Source: Rhynchopus sp. YZ270_cl-10 (lineage: Eukaryota > Euglenozoa > Diplonemea > Diplonemida > Diplonemidae). Taken from it: a stretch of 64,000 nucleotides of DNA. Each line of letters begins with the position of its first letter. Within the stretch, counting starts at the first letter, position 1. Location: the NCBI GenBank assembly GCA_964035575.1, contig OZ037865.1, positions 620,001-684,000 of the forward strand, read 5' to 3'. Below are positions 12,445 to 21,025 of this stretch, piece by piece. The position numbers and the translations under genes were made by a program. The notes beneath the pieces were generated by a model, which was given only the letters and a program-made list of their open reading frames with translations, did no database searches and was not told where the DNA came from.

Positions 12445-12663
12445 GGCATAGTGTGCAGACGAACAAAATGTTCGTCGATGTTCGTCGTGGGGGGAAAAAA
12501 AATTTTTGTTCGTCGATGTTCGTCGTTGTTCGTCGTGGGTTGCCCTTGTGGCAGGGACCTGTTCGTCGATGTTCGTCGATGTTCGTCGACGAACATCGAC
12601 GAACAAAACCGACGAACATTTTGTTCGTCGACGAACCAAAAATGTTCGTCTGCACACTATGCC
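12445..12663. mobile_element. Minimal foldback element D (GGCATA-capped)
   Basis: 219 bp between TA at 12443-12444 and 12664-12665. Termini GGCATAGTGTGCAGACGAAC are a perfect inverted pair. The arms are little else but copies of GACGAACATC and its complement. It is the smallest member of the GGCATA class and shows the minimal architecture: cap plus arrayed private motif. Confidence 0.9.
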
Positions 12664-12665
12664 TA

Positions 12666-12703
<38 letters not shown>
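12666..12703. repeat. 38-bp G homopolymer
   Basis: Uninterrupted run of 38 G directly after the TA at the right end of element D. Shorter G tracts follow the right ends of other elements (2670-2681, 5102-5110, 10123-10139). Confidence 0.95.
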
Positions 12704-12704
<1 letters not shown>

Positions 12705-12847
12705 GCCCTCCACCCTTCAAAAGAACACAACATGAGGTCTTCAAAAATGCAGCGTGCTTAGGGGTGGCATCAAAACAAAAAACGCGGACAATGTCCGCGT
12801 TTTTGGGGAATTTCAGACCCCCCCCTCCCCCCCCCCAAAACGCGGAC

Positions 12848-14890
12848 ACCACGGTCTAGTCAGGGGGACGACTAGTGCCACTACTAGTCGTAACGACTAG
12901 TGTAAACCACTACTAGTGCCACTAGTAGCACGACTAGTGGCACTAGTCGTACGACTAGTCGTACTACTAGTGTACTAGTCGTACGACTAGTCTACTGGTA
13001 GTGCTACCAGTAAACTGGTAGGGATACAGGCTACAAAACTTATGCAAACTGAGGGGTTTGATACACAGTGATCTCAAGATCCTCCACGTAGCTACCACGT
13101 AACTCTAGCTCTCGATTCGCACCCCCTCCCACCCCAATCACACTAGCTGCCATACAGGACAATATCGGCAGCCCACAAACAACGGCCTTTGTGGTGTTTT
13201 GTGTATAAACACGTTGGTTGTATGGCCAATCCATGGTCACATGGGCACCATCGTTTGTGGCCCACGCACGCTTTTTAGGCCGCGAATACGCTTTTCGAGC
13301 CGCACAAACCAGGATGTGGGCCATTTTAAAAAGTTTTTGGCTGGTTTCCGCCACCAAAACCCTAGAAAGTAGCTTTTATTTGTTGGTCGTTTGGTGCTAT
13401 GGGAAATCAGTCAACGACCTGTCAATATCGGGGGGGGTCATTTTTTAATAGTACTTTGCCATTTTTTCAGGTACACAGGTACACAGGTACACAGGTACAC
13501 CACATCACGTTCTATCTTGTGCATCCCAGCTTGAACGACTCTTTGCCGCTTCACAGCTGGTATGTGAATGTGTTCACAGACCAGCTGTGAAGCGGCAAAG
13601 TAGAAATCATCCTCAGCTTCGAGGGGCTCAGGGCTGTGTGACGCTGCTGATTTCGACACGTTGATCGCGCTTTGTGTGGTTTTGTGTATCCCGAAAGGAG
13701 TCATCACCCAAAGCATTTTGACTGAACGTCTGAACCTGGAATCGATAGCAGACAGGAAAAAGAGGATGAGCAGGCAACGTCTGCCCGACCTGTGTGAAGT
13801 GAATCAGTGATTGCGTGACAGATGTCTGGGTAACCGTGTATTCTGTGTGGGTATCCATGTACGGAGTATATCCCATTCCCCCCGGCAATTGCCAAAAACC
13901 GTGAGGGTGCGCGATGGCCCATGGACCACCACGTCCTAGTTACCACCTATGACTAGTCATATGACAAGGTGCATGACCAGTTACACGATAAGACTAACTA
14001 ACGACAAGACCCCTGTATGTAATGAGTGGCGTTAGGCCTTGTCATTTGACAGGGGTCTTGTCATTGTTTAGTCTTGTCATGCAACTAGTCGTTGTGGTGC
14101 AACGGACCCGTTGGGGGGCACCCAAATACACGACGATGAAACCAGAACCCCCATAAATTTCACGACGATTTTTGAGGATTTTTTAGGTCTTACCAGAAAT
14201 CAGCGCCGAAAGCTGCCCAGTACCACCCCCAAAACCATTGTACCACTACCTGATACCACATGTAACTTACATGTAGTACATGTTATATTACATGTACTAC
14301 ATGTAACAAAAGTTCCATGAATACCACATGGAACACCCGTTACTTCAGTCGTCGTGTACCCTGAGGGTCCGTATGGGCCACCGTGTGTCTGTGTGTGTGT
14401 CCCTCCAAAAAATCGCTTAGGGCCGTTAAAAAATGACCCCCCCTTATGGCAACGACCTGTCAGCGACCTGTCAATATCGACCCTCCCCGGAGCACCATCG
14501 TTACTTTTATGTTTTGGTCAGCAAAATCACTCGTACACAACCTGAGGGTACGTACCAGGGTGCGGTTGCCAGGTCTCGAAGCCCCGGAGTAGGGTAATCA
14601 CACCAGTAAAGTATTAGTATCAAACCCCCAGTTTGTATAAGTTTTGTAAATAATTTTGTTTTTGTCCACAATCTGTCTGCAGGGACTTCACAAGAAGCCT
14701 TTGTACTGTGCTTTCACTTGGAATATACCTGTAGCACTACCAGTACACTAGTAGCACGACTAGTACACTAGTCGTACGACTAGTCGTACGACTAGTGGGT
14801 ACTAGTCGTGCTACTAGTGTACACTAGTCGTAAAACACTAGTCATTTCGGCTAGTCGTGCTACTAGTCGTCCCCCTGACTAGACCGTGGT
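12848..14890. mobile_element. Foldback element M with CTAGTCGTACGACTAG arms
   Basis: Ends ACCACGGTCTAGTCAGG and its complement, inserted into L's CGCGGACATT (GGAC is repeated at 12844-12847 and 14891-14894; because C/G also pair outside, the duplication could be GA instead). Arms (12862-13010, 14735-14870) are arrays of ACTAGTCGTACGACTAGT. A second inner inverted pair lies at 13040-13060 and 14610-14640. The core at about 13469-14030 is the element A core in reverse orientation, with only about four units of its satellite. Confidence 0.87.
14267..14306. repeat. 40-bp ACATGT palindrome
   Basis: Nearly perfect palindrome built of ACATGT/GTACATGT motifs around a TATA centre, inside element M. 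Role unknown; it could extrude as a cruciform. Confidence 0.8.
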
Positions 14891-14959
14891 GGACATTTTT
14901 TGTTTTTTTTTCCCCTATTTTTTGCTGGTTTTTGGGTGACGGGGTGCAAATTCGTGACC

Positions 14960-15640
14960 CAAAACACAGTTTTTTGGCATTTCCGGAATCCGTCCAGAAA
15001 GTGGTGGGGTCAATCTCGAAAATTGGACAATTTTTTGACCACTTAAATTTTTGAAAATATGAGCCCGGTCACTAATACGTGGGGCCCATTTTCGGCCAAA
15101 AAATGCTGCTGAAAAAATTTTTCAGGTGAAAATTTTTCAGCCCCAAAACATGCCGCGATTGGCATTTCCGGGATCTGTCCGCGCTGTGGTGGGGTCAATT
15201 TGCCGAAATGGCCAAGTTCTTGGTTTTGGTCAAAATGAGTGTGAGGTAAAGGGGCCAAGGTAAATCCCACAACCCAGATTTTCTCTCTCTGATGCTGAAA
15301 CCATGAAAATGTGCAAAAACACCGGCATTTGCATTTCCGGAATCCGTCCGTTCTGTGGTGGGGTCAATTTGCCAAAATGGACAAGTTCTTGATTTTGGTC
15401 AAAACCCGTCAGTGTAAGGTAAAGGGGTCCAAGTGTTTGCCTGTAGAAGCACATGGTAGCAGGGGTTTAAGGGCCCCCCATTCGTGTACATTTTGCAAAA
15501 AAACGCGGGCATCTTGTATTTTTTATTTTGCCCGAAAACACCGGCATTTGCATTTCCTGAATCCGCCGGTTCTGTGGTGGGGTCAATTTGCCGAAATGGA
15601 CGAGTTTTTATAAATTTTGGTCAAAATCGTGTACAACCCC
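14960..15640. repeat. Tandem of four dispersed ~75-bp repeats
   Basis: Four head-to-tail copies, starting about 14970, 15160, 15325 and 15545, of a unit reading GGCATTTCCGGAATCCGTCC, then GTGGTGGGGTCAATTTGCC, then GGACAAGTTCTTG. Single copies occur at about 18737-18812 and 21843-21905 (minus), 34797-34850 (minus) and 53359-53445 (plus). A diverged version is at 22425-22500 and in the arms of the palindrome at 36904-37227. No open frame is conserved. Confidence 0.85.
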
Positions 15641-15718
15641 AGTGAAGAAAAAAATTTTCGAGGAAAAAAAAACCCCAAAATGTCCGCGTTTTCTGGAATT
15701 TCAGACCCCCCCCCTCTA

Positions 15719-16746
15719 GGCATAGGTGCCCGCCGAGTCGTTTTTGGGCGAGTTGTCGGAACTTTACGATTTCACCTAACAACTCGCCCAATACTCGGAC
15801 AACTCGGCCACAACTCGCCCTATACTCGGCACAACTCGCCCTATACTCGGCACAACTCGGCCACAACTCGCCCATTTATACAGGCAAAAACATACAGGGA
15901 TGGGAGGTGACGTTGTAAGGTTACACACATGTAACGTTGGTACAACACATAATCTCAAGAAAAACAACCAGGGCTAAGGCCAAACGCCACTCATTACATG
16001 CACCTTGTCATATGACTAGTCATAGGTGGTAACTAGGTCGTGGTGGTCCATGGGCCACCGTGCACTTTTGGTAATTGCTGGGGGGAATGGGATATACTCC
16101 GTACATGGATACACACAGAACACACGGTTCCCCAGACATCTGTCAGGCAATCACTGATTCACTTCACACAGGTCGGGCAGGCGCTGCCTGCCCATCCTCT
16201 TTTCCTGTCTGCTATCGATTCCAGGTTCACAACGTTCACACGTTTAGTCAAAATGCTTTGGGCGACGACTTCCTTTGGGATACACAAAACCACACAAAGC
16301 GCACATTCACAGACCAGCTGTGAAGCGTGGGATGCACGAGATAAAACGTGATGTGGTGTACCTGTGTACCTGTGTACCTGTGTACCTGTGTACCTGTGTA
16401 CCTGTGTACCTGTGTACCTGTGTACCTGTGTACCTGTGTACCTGTGTACCTGTGTACCTGTGTACCTGTGTACCTGTGTACCTGTGTACCTGTGTACCTG
16501 TGTACCTGTGTACCTGTGTACCTGTGTACCTGTGTACCTGTGTACCTGTGTACCTGTGTACCTGTGTACCTGTGTACCTGTGTACCTGTGTACCTGTGTA
16601 CCTGTGTACCTGTGTACCTGTGTACCTGTGTTTTTGTAGCCATAAAAAATCCCAAAAAAAAACAACTCGCCCAAAAAAAATGGGCGAGTTGTTGGCCGAA
16701 TTTGGGCGAGTTGCCGAGTTGTTTTAACTCGCCGGGCACCTATGTC
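15719..16746. mobile_element. Foldback element A, copy 2
   Basis: Near-identical to 4089-5099, flanked by TA (15717-15718, 16747-16748). It differs by satellite length (16354-16631, about 35 units), a few short indels in the ACTCGGCC arm, and a T for C in the right cap (TATGTC). It sits inside composite L, immediately left of the foldback at 16749. Confidence 0.88.
16354..16631. repeat. 8-bp satellite (GTACCTGT)n in element A copy 2
   Basis: About 35 perfect units; longer than in copy 1. Confidence 0.95.
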
Positions 16747-16748
16747 TA

Positions 16749-17942
16749 GGGGAGGGTCACTGTACTCGATAAATGCGATTTTTCCGATTTTGATCCTCAG
16801 AACCGCAGAAGTCCCCGAAAACTATACCAAACCACCTAGGGGACCCAAAAAACGCACCAGCGCCCCAGTTTTGACACAGAAACACTCAGATGATGTCTGA
16901 AATGCAATTTTTAAAAAATGCCTACAGAACTTGTACCTGCCCACCCCCCGTAGATAGAGCAAATCACACATCCATCACGCCTCAGTGTGGGCCAGGGGCC
17001 AGAAAAGCCCCCAAAGCCACATATTTTCACCCCAGAACCTATCCCGAGGGGTACCCAGGCTGTTTCGGGGTGTTTAGAGGGACTTGGTGGAACTTAGAAC
17101 CATGTTTCAAAAAGGGTACAAGTACTGTGCCAAGGGTTTTCCCACCCTAAGGTATCTGAAGCCGTCAAAAAACGTGAAGTAGGCAATAAATCAAAAAATA
17201 CCCCCTGAGGTCAAAAAAACCACACCATAGGCCCATTTGGACCCCAAAAATCGAATTCCGCCCGGTTTTGGGCACTTTTGACCACTTCTGAGCGACTTTT
17301 TTGCGTTTTTTAAAAGTGACCACCAACTTGTACCTGCCCACCCCCCCTGTAGATAGAGCAACTCACACATCCATCACGCCTCAGTGTGAGCCAGGGGCCA
17401 GAAAAGCCCCCAAAGCCACATATTTTCACCCCAGAACCTATCCCGAGGGGTACCCAGGCTGTTTCGGGGTATTTAGAGGGACTTGGTGGAACTTAGAACC
17501 ATGTTTCAAAAAGGGTACAAGTACTTGGTCCCTTGAGAGGGCAAACCCTTGGCACAGTACTTGTACCCTTTTTGAAACATGGTTCTAAGTTCCACCAAGT
17601 CCCTCTAAACACCCCGAAACAGCCTGGGTACCCCTCGGGATAGGTTCTGGGGTGAAAATATGTGGCTTTGGGGGCTTTTCTGGCCCCTGGCTCACACTGA
17701 GGCGTGATGGATGTGTGAGTTGCTCTATCTACAGGGGTGGGCAGGTACAAGTTCTGTAGGCATTTTTTAAAAATTGCATTTCAGACATCATCTGAGTGTT
17801 TCTGTGTCAAAACTGGGGCGCTGGTGCGTTTTTTGGGTCCCCTAGGTGGTTTGGTATAGTTTTCGGGGACTTCTGCGGTTCTGAGGATCAAAATCGGAAA
17901 AATCGCATTTATCGAGAGATTTAACGTGCAGTGACCCTCCCC
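16749..17942. mobile_element. Foldback element E (TAGGGG class)
   Basis: Between TA at 16747-16748 and 17943-17944. Ends GGGGAGGGTCACTG and CAGTGACCCTCCCC. Arms of about 400 bp (16749-17150 and 17530-17942) are inverted copies, the left having lost about 11 bp near its tip. A third, direct copy of the inner arm lies at 17305-17525, so the arm has been duplicated in tandem. No gene. Confidence 0.85.
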
Positions 17943-18087
17943 TACCCCCCCCCCTCCCCCCCCAAAAACGCGGACATTGTCCGCGTTTTTTGTTTTGATG
18001 CCACCCCTTAATAAGCCCCCTGCATCATGCCAGACATAGTAAACATCTAGAGCGTACCCCGACAACATCCTTGACAACACAGTGACC

Positions 18088-18537
18088 CTATCCACCCGCA
18101 TACCTTCCACGGAACTCCATCGGCGATACAGGGAAGTTGTGTGGCTGCTGCTCATGGTCGGAGGAGTCTGAGAAGTGGAAGGGGGCAGCCATGGGGTTGA
18201 GGCCGTGCGATGACGGCACACGCGAGGGGAACCGCTGCGGCTGCGGCTGTGGGGGCGCGCAGTTGAGCTGCGTGAGCGACATGTCGAGCTCCTGGTTCTT
18301 CCTGACAAGCGAGTTAAGCTCCTCCATAAGCGCAGCAACCTGGAGGGCCGAGCTCTCTTCGTGCGACATCGCAGGGGCACCTCCCTCGTTCACATCGTGC
18401 GTCTTCCACTCAATGTCCATCTCCACAGCCTCCAGGCTCTCCAAATCACCCGGTACAGACGCGCATTCGACACGCACAGCCTCTTCCGCCTCACGCTCTC
18501 CCCACACAGGACAGCTGTTGCTACGGCAGCGGGACAT
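18088..18537 (-). CDS. Hypothetical protein, possible 5' exon of a broken gene
   Basis: 149 residues, acidic, with coding-like composition and a short predicted coiled coil around residues 62-90 (AALMEELNSLVRKNQELD). Pro/Gln-rich after it. No family recognised. Near the 3' end, on the minus strand, the sequence AAG|GTATGC at about 18104 looks like a splice donor, and the reading frame stops 14 bp later. Composite element L begins 80 bp beyond. So this may be the first exon of a gene whose intron received L, or the stump of a gene cut off by it. Start chosen as the first ATG. GC content is much higher than in the neighbouring repeats. Confidence 0.5.
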   Translation of the reverse strand: MSRCRSNSCPVWGEREAEEAVRVECASVPGDLESLEAVEMDIEWKTHDVNEGGAPAMSHEESSALQVAALMEELNSLVRKNQELDMSLTQLNCAPPQPQPQRFPSRVPSSHGLNPMAAPFHFSDSSDHEQQPHNFPVSPMEFRGRYAGG

Positions 18538-18540
18538 TGT

Positions 18541-19235
18541 AAAAGAAAAGGGAAAAGGAAGAGGAAGAGGAAGAAGAGGAGAAAAACGCGTGGGGGTGTT
18601 GTGTGGTGTGTTGTGGCGCTAACCGAAAAAAGTAAGACAAAAAGGTGGGAAAAGATTTGTCAAAAGATCAGGCCTGTGGGGGGAAGGGGTTTTTGATAAA
18701 TAAATACTTTTTTAAAAGGATCACTTGGCCCTTCACCATACACTGATGTTGACCAAAAGCCAAGAACATGTCCATTTCGTCAAATTGACCCCACCACAGC
18801 GCGGACGGATTCCAAAAACCCCACAAACTAGCTTCTCCAGGTCTTTCGCGCGCGAAGAACGTTTTCCGCCTCACCCCCCCTAAGGTCAAAAAAACCGGTT
18901 CCTAAAAAAACTCTGAAAAAAACAAAACAAAAAAAATATTATTGAGATGGACCTACCGGGAGTGAAAAATACGGAAGTAACAAAGTGGAATGGCATGAAG
19001 CATGCAAGCGGAATGTGAAGTGATATGAAGTGAAGGAAAGAGAGTTGAAGTGAAGGACACGCAGAGAGCACAAGAGGAACTGTGCCCTTGATCCGACCCC
19101 AAAGAAGTGTCCAATGAAGGTGGGTGGTACAGTGGGGATGATTTCTTGCTCACTCAACAAAACACTACTCGACCCGCCCAAACACACAGAATAATCCTAA
19201 CACCCCAATTCCCACTCCCGCTTTCTTTACTGCCC
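18541..19235. other. Intergenic stretch with one dispersed repeat
   Basis: Purine-rich tract (GAAGAGGAAGAGG) just upstream of the 18537 start, a minus-strand copy of the 75-bp dispersed repeat at about 18737-18812, and A-rich sequence. No gene seen. Confidence 0.5.
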
Positions 19236-20387
19236 CTAAAAACCAACGTCACCTAGTCTGCTGCGTACAACGTTGCTACACTTGGCCATTCCGTCGACTT
19301 TCGACAACATTTTGCAGTCGGAGAGAAAATAGGCACCAATCGTGGTGACTGCTTGCAGGCCGGTGAAGTCCACTTCCGACAACGTTGTGCAGTTGAAGAG
19401 AAACCTATCACCAATCGTGGTGACTGCTTGCAGGCCGGTGAAGTCCACTTTCGACAACGTTGTGCATTTGGAGAGAAAATAATTACCAATCGTGGTGACT
19501 GCTTGCAGGCCGGTGAAGTCCACTTCCGACAACGTTGTGCAGTCAAAGAGAAAATTGGTACCAATCGTGGTGACTGCTTGCAGGCCGGTGAAGTCCACTT
19601 CCGACAACGTTGTGCAGTTGAAGAGAAAATAGGCACCAATCGTGGTGACTGCTTGCAGGCCGGTGAAGTCCACTTCCGACAACGTTGTGCAGTTGAAGAG
19701 AAAATCATCACCAATCGTGGTGACTGCTTGCAGGCCGGTGAAGTCCACTTTCGACAACGTTGTGCAGTCGGAGAGAAAATAATTACCAATCGTGGTGACT
19801 GCTTGCAGGCCGGTGAAGTCCACTTCCGACAACGATGCGCAGTGGGAGAGAAAATAATTACCAATCGTGGTGACTGATTGCAGGCCGGTGAAGTCCACTT
19901 TCGACAACGTTGTGCAGTTGTAGAGAAACCCGCCACCAATCGTGATGACGCAGGGTAATACAGGCAGGTGCAGTGTGATGCCACAGTTGTCATCCACATT
20001 GGGTACGCAACTGAAACCAATGCGCGCTACGTCACTACGTGAGAAGAAGTCTTCTGGAATCTCAGTCACAACTTCTGCCTGAAGAAGCAAGCTGGCCACC
20101 TTCGGATCCTCCACCTGCCGCAACCTTTCTACTGTGATGTTTGTCTCACCCAATGCATGAAGAGCTGATATGGCTTCGTACTTCGTCGTTTTCGTCAACA
20201 CGACTGTGTCTCCAGCACTCAGTTCTGTGATGTCCTCTCCTTCCTCCTTCCCTCCGAAGCCCATGCGGAAGCTGTCTTCGCACAACCCTGTTGCAGACGC
20301 CACCTTCTGCCGCATCGTCTCCGTTGTGTCGTTCTCACCCACCTCCATCACGAAGTCCTTCCCCAAGCCCTGAATAGTCAGTTCCAT
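19236..20387 (-). CDS. Ubiquitin-like / BspA-type leucine-rich repeat protein
   Basis: 383 residues. Residues 1-75 look like a ubiquitin-like beta-grasp domain (starts MELTIQGLGKDF; TMRQKVASATGL helix region; DTVVLTKT final strand). After a linker, residues about 140-365 are BspA-type (LRR_5) repeats. Eight repeats of 25 residues contain VDFTGLQAVTTIG and a FL.(N/D)C turn. The DNA repeats every 75 bp with few changes (for example at 19356, 19431), so the array is young. The repeat face usually binds proteins or surfaces; the actual ligand is unknown. Start: the ATG at 20387 begins the beta-grasp domain. An in-frame ATG at 20501 would add 38 residues of untypical sequence. No signal peptide is seen, so probably cytosolic. 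Confidence 0.82.
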   Translation of the reverse strand: MELTIQGLGKDFVMEVGENDTTETMRQKVASATGLCEDSFRMGFGGKEEGEDITELSAGDTVVLTKTTKYEAISALHALGETNITVERLRQVEDPKVASLLLQAEVVTEIPEDFFSRSDVARIGFSCVPNVDDNCGITLHLPVLPCVITIGGGFLYNCTTLSKVDFTGLQSVTTIGNYFLSHCASLSEVDFTGLQAVTTIGNYFLSDCTTLSKVDFTGLQAVTTIGDDFLFNCTTLSEVDFTGLQAVTTIGAYFLFNCTTLSEVDFTGLQAVTTIGTNFLFDCTTLSEVDFTGLQAVTTIGNYFLSKCTTLSKVDFTGLQAVTTIGDRFLFNCTTLSEVDFTGLQAVTTIGAYFLSDCKMLSKVDGMAKCSNVVRSRLGDVGF

Positions 20388-21017
20388 TTTATGTGTCTCT
20401 TGATGTATCTCTGCGGGTGGGTTGTTGGGTAAGGAAGAGCTTTTACAGGGGGGTAGCTTAATAAGAGGGGCGCCGCTCTTATTCGGCGTGCCCAATCGCA
20501 AAGTATTGGGCTTTCCGAGCTTTCGGGGTCAACTTGGGGGGCCCTGTTCAAAACCTTAAGCCTGAGGCAAGAAATTTCCCTCGGGCAATAAATTTCCTCA
20601 GGAAATAAATTTCCTTCCGGGATATGCACCTGGGGAACTGGGTTGCATCCTGTACCTATATTTTTTTTTTGCCTGCGGCGCCATTTTTCATTTTTTGCTC
20701 CGCAAAAAAGGGTTCGTTGAGTGACTCTGGTGTCAGGGATTACGCTCCACGTGTGGAACGTATGGAAATCCATACGTGAATTGTTTTTGAAAAGGTGGAA
20801 TCAATACGTGTCCATATGTAGGTAATTTGGGTTTTGGATTGAGGCTGGGGAGAAACTTTCGTTTTAGAAAAATATGGAAGTAAAATTTACGGAACTGGGT
20901 GATAGTATTACCAACAAAAGTGCCATTTTATGTCGATATTTTAAAGAAATGTTGCGTACCGTGGCTTCGCCAGAACCTTTGGGTGACATGACCCCGTCCA
21001 TCTCCCATTTTTTTGAT
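20388..21017. other. Upstream region of the LRR gene, dispersed repeats
   Basis: Contains a GGCGCCGC-rich hairpin near 20470, the motif GCCTGCGGCGCC near 20673 (inverted relatives at 24600 and 24700), GGAACGTATGGAAATCCATACG near 20757, and the GCGTACCGTGGCTTCGCC repeat at about 20954-20971. No gene. Confidence 0.5.
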
Positions 21018-21025
21018 ATAACAAC

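Larger units (their letters stand above)
12761..18007. mobile_element. Composite foldback L carrying three nested elements
   Basis: Ends GGGGTGGCATCAAAAC and GTTTTGATGCCACCCC are inverted, each flanked by TTA (12758-12760, 18008-18010), which fits a 3-bp target duplication. Both ends carry the hairpin CGCGGACAATGTCCGCG. Inside, in order: a 2-kb element at 12848-14890, a tandem of about 75-bp dispersed repeats (14960-15640), element A copy 2 and a foldback at 16749-17942. L itself has no gene I can recognise. Confidence 0.75.

Noticed and set aside
19353-19877. Plus-strand frame of 174 residues across the LRR gene
   Set aside because: Antisense shadow of a 75-bp in-frame repeat; the minus-strand frame has the domain matches.
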